NCBI RefSeq assembly: GCF_902150045.1
Contig: NZ_CABFVU010000003.1
Coordinates: 868,001-932,000 of the forward strand
Length of the DNA: 64,000 nt
From: Chitinophaga polysaccharea
GTDB taxonomy: Bacteria > Bacteroidota > Bacteroidia > Chitinophagales > Chitinophagaceae
Direction: 5' to 3'
A program made the position numbers and the translations under genes. The stretch's first letter is position 1; the number at the start of each line of letters is the position of its first letter. Below are positions 27,701 through 36,193 of the stretch, one piece after another. Under the pieces are notes generated by a model that made no database searches, was not told the origin of the DNA, and saw only the letters and a list, made by a program, of their open reading frames with translations.

Positions 27701-27913
27701 CTGATCCCGTTGGTGGTGGCCACCGGCCCTGGCCGGCTGGGTAACCGTACCATTGGTACTGCAGCCGCCGGGGGTATGCTTTTCGGAACCGTTTTCGGGG
27801 TGCTGATCATACCAGGGCTGTATTACATATTTGGCAGGCTGGCAGAAGGGCATGCGCTGGTGAAAGATGAAGAAGAGAATCCTTTAACAGAAGAAATTGA
27901 TCACAATGTATAA
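24746..27913 (+). CDS. RND multidrug efflux pump, HAE1 (AcrB-like) subunit
   Basis: A 1055-residue inner-membrane protein of full family length: first helix at the N-terminus (PVLSIVISLIIVFLGILAI), two large periplasmic loops, and the proton-relay aspartate pair in TM4 (AIGVVVDDAIVVIEAVHA). The second half repeats the layout (YLILAAQYESFILPLAVILS, KNAVLIVEFAVQ). It drives drug or metabolite export by proton antiport; substrates cannot be predicted. It overlaps the channel gene by 8 bp. Confidence 0.94.
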   Translation: MLNKFIQRPVLSIVISLIIVFLGILAISQLPVTQFPSISPPKVNVTAEYPGANGELMIKSVIIPLERAINGVPGMKYIASDAGNDGEASLQVVFNLGTDPNQASLNVQNRVASVVNKLPPLVVREGVKITREESNMLMYINLYSDDPQTDQKFLFNFADINILSELKRVDGVGFADILGNREYAMRIWLKPDRMLAYKISADEVMKALGEQSLEASPGKTGESSGKRSQTFEYVLKYPGRFTNKEGYENVILRSSPNGEILRLKDVADVEFGSSMYDIYSNLNGKPSAAIVLKQSYGSNASQVIRDVKAKMKEIKANSFPKGMDYEISYDVSKFLDASIEKVIHTLVEAFVLVGLVVFLFLGDWRSTIIPAMAVPVSLIGTFVFMQFLGITLNLITLFALVLAIGVVVDDAIVVIEAVHAKMEEEHLSPLKATKKAMHEIAGAIIAITFLMAAVFIPVAFMSGPVGIFYRQFSITMATAIILSGVVALTLTPALCAMILKNTHGKPKKQNALDKFLAGFNNSFNRTSGKYQKILGAIVNRRAITFGVLAAFCAGIWFMNKTVPSGFIPNEDQGMFYAIIQTPPGSSLERTNQVAEKLQKIAEGVEGVQSVSSLAGYEILTEGTGSNSGTCLINLKSWEDRKHSVQEIINELEEKSKDITGATIEFFQPPAVPGYGAAGGFELRLLDKAGSGDYKKMETVSRDFVKELSRRKELSSVFTFYSASFPQYMLRIDNDLAQQKGVSIDNAMNTLSTLVGSNYEISFIKFDRQYKVIVQASPQYRALPDDILKLYVKNDHDEMVPFSDFMKMEKVYGLSEITRHNMYNASEISGAAAPGYSSGEAIKVISEVAQKSLPRGFGIDWAGISKDEVAQGNQAIYIFLICLGFVYLILAAQYESFILPLAVILSLPPGIFGAFFLLKVLGLENNIYAQVAMVMLIGLLGKNAVLIVEFAVQKHSSGSTVLKAAMEGAKVRFRPILMTSFAFIAGLIPLVVATGPGRLGNRTIGTAAAGGMLFGTVFGVLIIPGLYYIFGRLAEGHALVKDEEENPLTEEIDHNV

Positions 27914-29339
27914 ATTCAGGATACATAGCGGCATTGGCCTGCTGAGCGCCTGCCTGGCGATTGCCAGCTGCAAGGTACCGGCGGTAATGCCCAAGGCAGG
28001 AAATACGGTGCCCGCGTCTTTCGGTAACACCGGCGATTCCACCGGCAATATATCAACCATCGAGTGGCGGAAATTTTTTACGGATCCAAACCTGGTAAGC
28101 CTGCTGGATACTGCGGTGAAGAATAACCAGGAGCTGATGGTGACCTTACAGGAAATTGAAATTGCAAGAAATGATATCCGTTCCAGGCATGCTGCATTGC
28201 TGCCGGTTGTTACAGCCGGTGCAGGCGCAGGTGTAGAGAAAGTAGGAAGGTATACCAGCCAGGGCGCCGGTGACGCATCTACCGAGATCACTCCCGGTAA
28301 AGAAATGCCGGATCCGCTGGCAGATTATACCATTGGCGTGAATGCCAACTGGGAAATTGATATCTGGAAAAAACTGCACAATGCTAAAAAAGCCGCAGTA
28401 GCCAGGTACCTGTCTTCCATAGAAGGCAGGAACTTTGTGCTCACCAACCTGGTGGCGGAAGTAGCCAATTCCTATTACGAACTGCTGGCATTGGATAACC
28501 AGCTGGTGATCGTAAAACAAAATATCGATCTGCAAAAAAATGCGCTTGAAATTGTAAAGATCCAGAAAGAAGCCACCAGGGCAACCGAACTGGCAGTACA
28601 GAAATTTGAAGCGGAAGTATTAAACTCGCAAAGCCTGGAATTTGATATCCGCCAGAAGATCAAAGAAACGGAAAACAGGATCAACTTCCTGCTGGGCCGG
28701 TATCCGCAGGAGATCCCGCGCGACAAAGGTAATTTCCTGGACGCTTTGCCTCCACAGGTAAGCGCGGGTATTCCCTCACAGTTAATGGGCAATCGCCCGG
28801 ATATTAAAAAAGCGGAACTGGACCTGGCTGCCGCAAAACTGGATGTAAAGGTAGCCCGGGCGGAATTCTATCCATCGTTTGGTATTTCAGCCGGACTAGG
28901 ATTCCAGGCATTCAAGCCCTCCTACCTGTTTAAACTGCCTGAGTCGCTGCTGTATTCCCTGGCCGGCGATCTGGCAGGGCCGCTCATTAACCGGAACGCC
29001 ATTAAAGCGGAGTTCAACAGCGCCAATGCACGCCAGTTGCAGGCTATGTATAATTATGAGCGGACTATCCTGAATGCTTACTTTGAAGTGTCGAACCAGC
29101 TTTCCAATATCAGCAATCTTGAACAGAGCTATATCCTAAAATCAAAACAGGTGGATGCGCTGACAAGGTCCATTAATATTTCGAACGACCTGTTCAAATC
29201 GGCCAGGGCCGATTACTTCGAAGTATTGATGACACAGCGGGATGCGCTGGAAAAGAAGCTGGAGCTGATAGAAACAAAAAAAGAACAGCTGAATGCCGTG
29301 GTGAATATCTACCGTGACCTTGGCGGTGGCTGGAAGTAA
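27906..29339 (+). CDS. TolC-like outer-membrane efflux channel (NodT family lipoprotein)
   Basis: A 477-residue lipoprotein (LAIASC lipobox) with two outer-membrane-factor repeats of long helices (about 60-250 and 270-470). The ATG at 27906 is preferred over the TTG at 27897; it overlaps the end of the pump gene by 8 bp, implying coupled translation. It completes the tripartite pump. A terminator follows at 29351. Confidence 0.92.
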   Translation: MYKFRIHSGIGLLSACLAIASCKVPAVMPKAGNTVPASFGNTGDSTGNISTIEWRKFFTDPNLVSLLDTAVKNNQELMVTLQEIEIARNDIRSRHAALLPVVTAGAGAGVEKVGRYTSQGAGDASTEITPGKEMPDPLADYTIGVNANWEIDIWKKLHNAKKAAVARYLSSIEGRNFVLTNLVAEVANSYYELLALDNQLVIVKQNIDLQKNALEIVKIQKEATRATELAVQKFEAEVLNSQSLEFDIRQKIKETENRINFLLGRYPQEIPRDKGNFLDALPPQVSAGIPSQLMGNRPDIKKAELDLAAAKLDVKVARAEFYPSFGISAGLGFQAFKPSYLFKLPESLLYSLAGDLAGPLINRNAIKAEFNSANARQLQAMYNYERTILNAYFEVSNQLSNISNLEQSYILKSKQVDALTRSINISNDLFKSARADYFEVLMTQRDALEKKLELIETKKEQLNAVVNIYRDLGGGWK

Positions 29340-29350
29340 CAGGATAAATG

Positions 29351-29378
29351 AAAGAGCCGGCTATGAACCGGCTCTTTT
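29351..29378. terminator. Terminator after the RND operon
   Basis: Perfect 10-bp arms AAAGAGCCGG (29351-29360) and CCGGCTCTTT (29368-29377), 7-nt loop, T run. A-rich left arm suggests it also serves the convergent gene. Confidence 0.88.
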
Positions 29379-29395
29379 ATTTTAAAAGTGTTTGA

Positions 29396-30199
29396 TTAAC
29401 GTATACCCCGTGTCCTTTCTCCCAGCAAACGCACATAGCCTATCATGGCAAAAAATAATACCAGGCAGAAAAAGCCGCATACGGCCACCGCCCATCCGGG
29501 CATATCAGGCCGGAGACCCATAAAATATTGTACCAGTGCATAACCCAATGCCCCAAACATGAACAACATTCCCAAAGGCAGAATAAAATACAGCAACAGC
29601 TTCATCCCCAAACCAAAATACCACTCCATCCTTAAATTCATGGAATACAGGATACCACCCACAACAAAATAACCCATCACCAATAGCATTACCACACCGC
29701 CTCCAATCAACAGGTATTTGCCTCCGGAAAATTCCTCCGCACGATCCATGCCAGGCTCATAGCCAACAGTAACCACTTCCCCTATTTCTCTTCTACCTGA
29801 AGAGGACACGTCTGTTTCAACTTCTACCGGTGTACCATTTTTTAATGTAAAGGCCACGGTCGATTTGTACATGGTAGTGGTGCGGTTTGTTTTGCTGTCG
29901 CGGGACTGGTAAGAAGAGATGCTCACTACTTTTCCCTTATAACGTGGCAGCGTAAACGAATTGATCACAAATTCGCCCAGGAAGCCTCCCAGCACTGATG
30001 ATAAGCTGAGCAGGCAAAACACCACCAGCGATATATAACCAATGCTGATGCAACCGATATTGCCATTGCGGTTATTCCGTTTTAATATTTTTACGGCCAC
30101 AAGTACCGATAAAACCATAAATGCTATTGCCACCCATCCGTAACCGGTGATACGTAGTAAGATCATTCCCATATTTGCTGTTGTTGAGGTTAACACCAT
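29396..30199 (-). CDS. Membrane protein, DUF3592-like
   Basis: A 267-residue protein from the ATG at 30199 (a TTG at 30214 would add five residues). About two membrane helices, then a soluble part (SFTLPRYKGKVVSISSYQSRDSKTNR, then TVAFTLKNGTPVEVETDVSS and GEVVTVGYEPGMDRAE), then three more helices. The soluble part fits DUF3592, a beta domain of unknown role. It stands alone and is convergent with the efflux operon. Confidence 0.65.
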   Translation of the reverse strand: MVLTSTTANMGMILLRITGYGWVAIAFMVLSVLVAVKILKRNNRNGNIGCISIGYISLVVFCLLSLSSVLGGFLGEFVINSFTLPRYKGKVVSISSYQSRDSKTNRTTTMYKSTVAFTLKNGTPVEVETDVSSSGRREIGEVVTVGYEPGMDRAEEFSGGKYLLIGGGVVMLLVMGYFVVGGILYSMNLRMEWYFGLGMKLLLYFILPLGMLFMFGALGYALVQYFMGLRPDMPGWAVAVCGFFCLVLFFAMIGYVRLLGERTRGIR

Positions 30200-30285
30200 A
30201 TAACTGCTGCGCAAAATAAGCAGGCTTTTTCATATCTCCTTCAATACGTATTTTTTTGACAGCACTTGAAAAGGTGAATGGCAGG

Positions 30286-31098
30286 TTATTTTATATTCAG
30301 CACAGTGGGCGCATACCCGAAATGTTTTTTGAATGCATATGAGAAATGGGAAAGGTTTTCAAAGCCTGCTTCCACAAACACATCTATGGGTTTACGCTGC
30401 TTTTCTGTAAGCTGGTAATATGCCAGTTCCAGTCTTTTTTGTGTAAGCCATTTTTGTGGCGTGGTATTAAAGGCATTTTTAAAGTCCCGCCTGAAAGTGG
30501 CCAGGCTGCGGCCTGTGAGATAACCAAATTTCTCCAGCGGCATATTGAACATATAATTGCGCTGCATAAAATCCGTGAGATTTATTTTGCCCGGCTCTTC
30601 AAAATCGGCCAACAGGCTATCCATATTTTTGTCGATGGTCCTCAGGATGGTAATGGCTTCCTCTGTTTTAAGCGCCGCGATGCTTTCCGGCAGGCCGGTT
30701 TCCAGGTCAAAGTAAGGGATCAGGGAGGCAAAGCAGCTTTCCAATAAAGGATGCTTATCAAAGATCCGTATGCTTTGCAGGGGCGATGGCCTGCCGGGCG
30801 ATGGCTGGTTCCTCCGGTAATAGTCCTTCAGCCGTTCCGGCGTAAGGTGCATGGCCACAGATTGATGTGGCTTCCTGTCTTTCGGGTAATTGATCACAGT
30901 AGCCAGCTGGTTGCGCGGTATCAGGAAAATATCACCTGCATTAAACACATGTGTATTATCGGCCAGTACGATCTTCGTTTCTCCTGAAATGAACCACACC
31001 AATATATGGTGCTCAAATACCACTTCGGTTCTGAAAAGCCTGCCGGTGTACGTCGACAGCTTAATATCGGGCGTTATGTATTTTGTCTGAAATTCCAT
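30286..31098 (-). CDS. AraC-family transcriptional regulator
   Basis: A 270-residue protein: an N-terminal cupin-like ligand domain (about 1-130; VLADNTHVFNAGDIFLIPRNQLATV) and a C-terminal double helix-turn-helix (RSLATFRRDFKNAFNTTPQKWL, then PIDVFVEAGFENLSHFSYAFKKHFGYAP). The frame opens at 31149, but the ATG at 31098 starts the cupin domain. It lies 28 bp downstream of the SDR gene on the same strand, so it may control and share a transcript with it. Confidence 0.87.
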   Translation of the reverse strand: MEFQTKYITPDIKLSTYTGRLFRTEVVFEHHILVWFISGETKIVLADNTHVFNAGDIFLIPRNQLATVINYPKDRKPHQSVAMHLTPERLKDYYRRNQPSPGRPSPLQSIRIFDKHPLLESCFASLIPYFDLETGLPESIAALKTEEAITILRTIDKNMDSLLADFEEPGKINLTDFMQRNYMFNMPLEKFGYLTGRSLATFRRDFKNAFNTTPQKWLTQKRLELAYYQLTEKQRKPIDVFVEAGFENLSHFSYAFKKHFGYAPTVLNIK

Positions 31099-31126
31099 GT
31101 GCGCACACAATTTACAAAATAAAAGA

Positions 31127-32143
31127 TCAGCCCGCGGTGAATACAACACCTGTCATTTGTTCGCTGAGCGCCCACAATTTTGCTGCATTGGCGCCGTCTA
31201 ACGAGTACGGCTGTACGCCTCTTAAAGACAAAGGATCGTCGTAGCGCTTTGCAATACTGCCATTATCCAGTTCAGCAATATCCGCGTTTTCGCAATATAC
31301 ACCGCCTATGCCGTTTAGCTGCGGACTGGTAGCGCACCACACGGTAGTAGCTGCGCCCTGCGGAATAGTTTTCAGTTTGGCTGCTACTTCGGGGAAAATA
31401 TTACCGTCCGCATCATGGGTGCCCATTTGCCGGAACAGGTCCATTGGCGCTACACGACCCAGGTCTGTGCCATTCACCGAGCCCGGATGCAGGGAAAAGG
31501 CCCTCACTCCTGCCACTTTGCCCCGGTGGTCCAGCTCCACGGCAAACAGGTTGTTGGCTGTTTTCGACTGTCCATACCCCTGCAATGTTTCATATTCACG
31601 GACCAGGAAGTTCGGATCTTCAAAATTAAAGGGCGCCATCTGGTGACCGTAAGAAGATACGCTGATCACCCTTGCGCCGCCTGCCTGCTTTAAGGCCGGC
31701 CAAAGCCTGGCCGTTAACTGGAAATGCCCAAGATGATTAGTGGATAGCTGCGATTCATATCCCCGCTTATCACGCTGCAGCGGTACCCACATAATGCCGG
31801 CATTATTGATAAGAAGGTGAAGCGGCTGGCTGGTATGGAGGAACTTTTCCGCGAATGTATCTATCGATGCGGGGTCTGCAAGATCCATGGCTTCAATGCT
31901 TACATTTTCCACGCCTGCCAGGTTCCTTATTGCCTTTCCGGTATCGCGGGCTGGTACGGTTACCTTAGCTCCTGCTGATGCCAGGGTTCTTACGGTTTCA
32001 AGACCTATCCCGGCATAGCCTCCGGTAACAATAACCGTTTTCCCGTGGAGGTCGATTCCCTTTATTACATCACTTGTTGTTGAGAAGGCGTTGAACCCTG
32101 AGCTGATTGGTTGCTGTAATGCACCGTTGTAATTGTCTTTCAT
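31127..32143 (-). CDS. Short-chain dehydrogenase/reductase, retinol dehydrogenase / WWOX-like
   Basis: A 338-residue protein with all SDR elements: TGGYAGIG, NNAG, the serine in VISVSSYGHQM and YGQSK as YxxxK. The length and the insertion before YxxxK fit the retinol-dehydrogenase-like group, whose bacterial substrates are mostly unknown. The ATG at 32143 is chosen; 16 extra upstream codons have no similarity. A 247-bp divergent region separates it from the beta-helix gene. Confidence 0.88.
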   Translation of the reverse strand: MKDNYNGALQQPISSGFNAFSTTSDVIKGIDLHGKTVIVTGGYAGIGLETVRTLASAGAKVTVPARDTGKAIRNLAGVENVSIEAMDLADPASIDTFAEKFLHTSQPLHLLINNAGIMWVPLQRDKRGYESQLSTNHLGHFQLTARLWPALKQAGGARVISVSSYGHQMAPFNFEDPNFLVREYETLQGYGQSKTANNLFAVELDHRGKVAGVRAFSLHPGSVNGTDLGRVAPMDLFRQMGTHDADGNIFPEVAAKLKTIPQGAATTVWCATSPQLNGIGGVYCENADIAELDNGSIAKRYDDPLSLRGVQPYSLDGANAAKLWALSEQMTGVVFTAG

Positions 32144-32390
32144 AATAACTGATTTTATGAAGCAAAGGTAACGGCGGTTCAGGCAAGTCACTTTGTTTAA
32201 AACGTCAGATTACTTTGTTGAAAGCGTCAAAATTACTATTGCCTGTTTAAAACATTTAACTTATTTCACATCTATATAAAACTTATTATTAATAAATAAT
32301 AATCCTGAATACACTTGCACAAACTTGCATTTGTTTTGAATGGTCATACATGACGGAAAAGAGTAGTTTGCCATAACTCAATCAACAGCT

Positions 32391-33425
32391 ATGTACAGGT
32401 TATTCATCAACTTATGTTTTTTATGTCTAATCCAGACAGGATCGGCGGGGCAAACCATATTTGTAGACCCGGCAAAAGGAAAGGACCAGGCAACCGGCAC
32501 CATAAAAGATCCCCTGGCAAGTATTGACAAGGCAGTAACGATGGCCAATGGTTTTTCGGGGAAGGAACCGGTTACCATAAAGCTCGCTCCCGGGCTGTAT
32601 TTACTTACCAAACAGGTCCTGATATCTCCCTTCAATATAAAAAACGATACCGTAGCATATACCATTGAAGCGGCTATCCTGCCGGACGACGGCGGCTGGC
32701 TACCTTCCAGTATGCCGGTGATACAATCTGTTTCTCCCAACAATAAAAACTACGGGCACTTCGATCATTGTATAGGTATACAGGTGGAAAGGAATAATAC
32801 CTGTTTTAAAGGATTGAAATTCCTGGGCAATACCCACCCTGCTGTGGTATATTATTATGCCATTGAAAGGCACAGGCCGGAACTGAAAGACATGAAGATA
32901 TCGCAATGCTATTTTATAGGCAGTAAAAATGCAGCTCCAATGCAGGGCGCAGTGTTTGCGCAGGGCAGCGGCATTAAAATAGATCACTGCATCTTTTATG
33001 AATGCAGGAATGCACTTTTACTGTTCCTGTCTGTAAACGGTTTTTCCCTTACCCATTCTATTATTTACGGGGCTTATGAAGGTGCTGTATGGTTCGGGAA
33101 ATATTCCGACTTTGTTTTCAGGGATAATATTATCGCCAATAATCACTGCTTCTGGGTAGGCATGAAGGATTACCAGCCTCACTATGTTTTCACCAACTCC
33201 CTGGTTACAGGAAATGCTATTGATATGGGTTTGAATAATAACGGGACCATTGAAAAAGACAGCCTGGATATGCCCGTTACAAACACTGTGCAGCGATCGG
33301 GTAAAGTGCTGCTGAATGAAATAGATAAAGACACTATTCCCGTTAATTATCTGCACCCGTTGCCTGTCTCCGCCGGCAGGGATATTCCCGCGGGAATATT
33401 TAAAAAACAACACAGCAGCCGCTGA
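32391..33425 (+). CDS. Exported right-handed beta-helix protein
   Basis: A 344-residue secreted protein with a signal peptide (ending TGSAGQ). The start TIFVDPAKGKDQATGTIKDPLASIDKAV is the usual opening of pectate-lyase-like beta-helix proteins, and later repeats such as GIKIDHCIFYECRNALLLF and FVFRDNIIANNHCFWVG form the rungs. No lyase or hydrolase catalytic set can be assigned. It may bind or degrade a polysaccharide. A TAGTTTGC at 32365-32372 resembles a -7 element. Confidence 0.75.
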   Translation: MYRLFINLCFLCLIQTGSAGQTIFVDPAKGKDQATGTIKDPLASIDKAVTMANGFSGKEPVTIKLAPGLYLLTKQVLISPFNIKNDTVAYTIEAAILPDDGGWLPSSMPVIQSVSPNNKNYGHFDHCIGIQVERNNTCFKGLKFLGNTHPAVVYYYAIERHRPELKDMKISQCYFIGSKNAAPMQGAVFAQGSGIKIDHCIFYECRNALLLFLSVNGFSLTHSIIYGAYEGAVWFGKYSDFVFRDNIIANNHCFWVGMKDYQPHYVFTNSLVTGNAIDMGLNNNGTIEKDSLDMPVTNTVQRSGKVLLNEIDKDTIPVNYLHPLPVSAGRDIPAGIFKKQHSSR

Positions 33426-33555
33426 TTGTCCGTTTCCGGACACCTGCTGCCCAGGCATGAACAATTATCGAAAATTACTATACATAACTAAATATGCCGT
33501 TTGTCACTTTGATATGGCAGCTTTATTGCGGGCAACTTCGTATAACATCACTATC

Positions 33556-33843
33556 ATGAGTCATATTGTAATTCCTATTCCACCACTCCCCGGCAAACAG
33601 GAAATAGAAGTGGAGGTGACGATCAACAACCAGAAACAACAACTGCACTATCGTGTGGAGCTGTTTTACTGGGACGATTGCTCCAACCCCATGGGGCACC
33701 GGGCGGATTGTATCAGTGAAATGCTCTCCCATCACGATCCTGAGTGGATGGTATATTACATCGGCGCTCCTACCGATAAATTTGTACCGATCACTTTTGT
33801 GAGCAAGGAAAGCAGGAAATTATTGCAGATGTCTCAAGTGTAG
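33556..33843 (+). CDS. Hypothetical protein
   Basis: A 95-residue protein not recognised. It starts IPIPPLPGKQEIEVEVTIN and has an acidic, Trp- and His-containing middle (FYWDDCSNPMGHRADC; MLSHHDPEWMVYYIG). The ATG at 33556 is preferred to 33457 because the residues in between lack character. It is convergent with the DUF1801 gene, 11 bp away. Confidence 0.5.
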   Translation: MSHIVIPIPPLPGKQEIEVEVTINNQKQQLHYRVELFYWDDCSNPMGHRADCISEMLSHHDPEWMVYYIGAPTDKFVPITFVSKESRKLLQMSQV

Positions 33844-33854
33844 GCAGGCAATAT

Positions 33855-34244
33855 TTACAGCAGGCGTTCCAGCACGCCTTTGCGCTTCACAATATTTTTA
33901 TAATCCCATTGTATTTTTGCGGACTTTTCCAGCCAGCGTTTTAAGAGGTCCGTATCTACCTGCTTTGCATCGGTATAGCGGGCCTCAGCTGCTTTGAATG
34001 TTCCTTCCGGTTGAAGGCCTTCTTCTTCAAAAGACTGCCCGCTCCAGAACAGCAGCCTTACACTATCTTTCAACCTGCTGTAGCCTACAATGGGGTTGCC
34101 GTTGAGGAACCAAACCGGGTGCCGGTGCCAGATCTTACTTTCAGCACCGGTAAGATGTTTATCAATTTCCCGGGCCAGCTTTGTGCAGATGGCTTTATCC
34201 GCAGGCAGCATGGAAGCATTATAGGCTTTAATTTCTTCGTGCAT
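33855..34244 (-). CDS. DUF1801 family protein
   Basis: A 129-residue protein matching the YdhG/DUF1801 pattern, a fold related to frataxin: LAREIDKHLTGAESKIWHRHPVWFLNGNPIVGYSRLKDSVRLLFWSG. Role unknown in most species. The ATG at 34244 begins the domain; the longer frame from 34292 adds residues without similarity. Confidence 0.75.
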   Translation of the reverse strand: MHEEIKAYNASMLPADKAICTKLAREIDKHLTGAESKIWHRHPVWFLNGNPIVGYSRLKDSVRLLFWSGQSFEEEGLQPEGTFKAAEARYTDAKQVDTDLLKRWLEKSAKIQWDYKNIVKRKGVLERLL

Positions 34245-34428
34245 GTTGGAGGTTTTAAAAGATGATCTATTCAACAAAATGTCAGTATACACCGGCTATA
34301 TCAATTCTTTCCCATACGGCTGCCATGTTACCTCCCCGATTCGGACCCCAGACTTTCCCGGCAGTTGCTGATCTGTAACAAAGCTTCTGGATCCCGATAA
34401 AGGCAGTCCTTCATATACTTATTCTGCT

Positions 34429-34436
34429 TATATTTA
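34429..34436 (+). promoter_or_regulatory. Candidate -7 element for the ECF sigma gene
   Basis: TATATTTA, one base from TAnnTTTG, lies 53 bp upstream of the sigma-factor start. No clear -33 element is visible. Confidence 0.3.
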
Positions 34437-34489
34437 CCCCCGGGAATAATTATACTAAGTTACAGCAGATCTGACCTTCTTTTAGTAAT

Positions 34490-35074
34490 ATGGGTAATAC
34501 TGTCGTTAATCAGGCCAGGCTTGAATATCTATTTAATAAATATTACGAAATACTGTGTCAGTTTTCTTATAGCATTGTCAAAAATAATGATATCTCAAAA
34601 GATATTGTTCAGGACTTCTTTGTAAAATACTGGGAAAAATACCTGCACCAGGATCAACCTGATAATTTTGAGGCTTATGCCTACGTATCAGTTAAGAACA
34701 GGAGCCTTAATTATATCGAAAGCGAACAGGTGAAACAACGTCACAAACAGGATATTGAACAATCCCTCTACAGTGACGATGATCTGCAACACCGTAACAA
34801 TGAAAATGAAGATTACAGGACCAGGCTTTTAACAGCCATCAGCCAGCTACCGGAACAAAGACGCAAAGTTTTTACAATGAGCGCCGTGGATGGGCTAAAG
34901 TACGCGGACATTGCCCAAAAACTGGATATCTCTATCAATACAGTGAAAACACAAATCAGGAAGGCCTATCTTTTTCTGCGGAAAAACTGTGGCCCGGTGT
35001 CTATCCTCCTGTTGATAACCTGTTACATGGGGGATCACCCTTTTTTAATTTTCAACTGTCATAATATAATGTAA
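34490..35074 (+). CDS. ECF RNA polymerase sigma factor (Bacteroidota FecI-like)
   Basis: A 194-residue sigma factor with region 2 (LFNKYYEILCQFSYSIVKNNDISKDIVQDFFVKYWEK) and region 4 (LPEQRRKVFTMSAVDGLKYADIAQKLDISINTVKTQ). The C-terminal 25 residues are hydrophobic. The stop overlaps the FecR start (TAATG), so the pair is translationally coupled. It should drive the SusC/SusD genes downstream when the receptor signals through FecR. Confidence 0.92.
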   Translation: MGNTVVNQARLEYLFNKYYEILCQFSYSIVKNNDISKDIVQDFFVKYWEKYLHQDQPDNFEAYAYVSVKNRSLNYIESEQVKQRHKQDIEQSLYSDDDLQHRNNENEDYRTRLLTAISQLPEQRRKVFTMSAVDGLKYADIAQKLDISINTVKTQIRKAYLFLRKNCGPVSILLLITCYMGDHPFLIFNCHNIM

Positions 35075-36084
35075 TGGGTAAGCGAGAAAAAAATAGTGAC
35101 ATAGACTGGGAAAAGCTACATCACCTGCTGGATGAGCAAAACGCAGCTGCATCACCGGAAGGGATGACAGCGGAAGAACGCGGGTTACTGAAAGAGATCA
35201 TGGAAATGCGCGCACAGGCCGGCGACCTGAAGGGATGGGAAGGCGTAAACACAGCGGAAGACCTCATTAAGCTAAAAGCCAGGCTATCCCTGCCTGAAAC
35301 GGCCACACCGGTTGTTCCCTTATACTACAAGATAATGCGCTATGTCGCCATTATATTGCTGCCGCTGGCTATAGCCGGCGCCACCTGGCTGGCATTGAAA
35401 CGAAACAGCCACCAGCTTCCTGTAGCAGGAAATTATGTATCCAGGGAAACCCCTGCCGGCGCTGCCGATTCCCTGACCCTGGCAGATGGCACCAGGGTAT
35501 GGCTGAATGCAGCTTCCCGCCTGGATTACCCTGCCACCTTTACCGGTACAGCCAGGGAAGTGACTATGACGGGGGAAGCATATTTCGAAGTAACACACAA
35601 TACACAACAGCCATTTATTGTTAAAGTAAATAAACAGGTAGTACGGGTATTAGGCACCTCGTTCAATATAAATGCTTACGGAAAACATATCATCACCACG
35701 CTCACCCAGGGTAAAATATCAGTAGGACTGGCTGATCAACCGGGTACCATCCAATACCTGCAGCCTGGCCAACAGGCGGATTTAAACACTCTCAGCAGTA
35801 CATTACAGTTAAGTACGGGCAACCTGGAAAATGCGATGGCATGGAAGGAAGGAAAAATAATATTTACCGATGCTTCGCTGGAAGACATTATGCAGCAATT
35901 AGGCGCTATTTATCACTACAGGGTTATCTTCATCAATAAAGCACCCGGTCAGCTCCATTATAACATACCGTTAATGACCAGGCCACCAGATATTTCCCCA
36001 CTGCTGGATCTTATTAAGGCTACTACCACCAGCCCCGTAAATTTTAATATCGACTCCTTACAAAGGGTTATTGAAATCAGGTAA
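35074..36084 (+). CDS. FecR-family anti-sigma factor
   Basis: A 336-residue protein: cytoplasmic N-terminus (about 1-85), one membrane helix (YVAIILLPLAIAGATWLAL), FecR domain (LADGTRVWLNAASRLDYPATF, EAYFEVTHNTQQPFIVKV) and C-terminal DUF4974 (IIFTDASLEDIMQQLGAIYHY). It holds the sigma factor until the STN domain of the receptor signals. The 3' end overlaps the open frame of the receptor gene, but the receptor probably starts at 36194. Confidence 0.92.
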   Translation: MGKREKNSDIDWEKLHHLLDEQNAAASPEGMTAEERGLLKEIMEMRAQAGDLKGWEGVNTAEDLIKLKARLSLPETATPVVPLYYKIMRYVAIILLPLAIAGATWLALKRNSHQLPVAGNYVSRETPAGAADSLTLADGTRVWLNAASRLDYPATFTGTAREVTMTGEAYFEVTHNTQQPFIVKVNKQVVRVLGTSFNINAYGKHIITTLTQGKISVGLADQPGTIQYLQPGQQADLNTLSSTLQLSTGNLENAMAWKEGKIIFTDASLEDIMQQLGAIYHYRVIFINKAPGQLHYNIPLMTRPPDISPLLDLIKATTTSPVNFNIDSLQRVIEIR

Positions 36085-36193
36085 TATTTATCTATCTTTA
36101 ATTAAAACAGCGAACAACTTTAGTCTAAACATCAGTCGAAGTATCAAGATCAACAGCACATTTTTTGTTATCCAATATGATTCCATTAATTTG

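Noticed and set aside
36071..36193. Upstream start for the second SusC
   Set aside because: It overlaps fecR and lacks a signal peptide; the ATG at 36194 gives a normal one.
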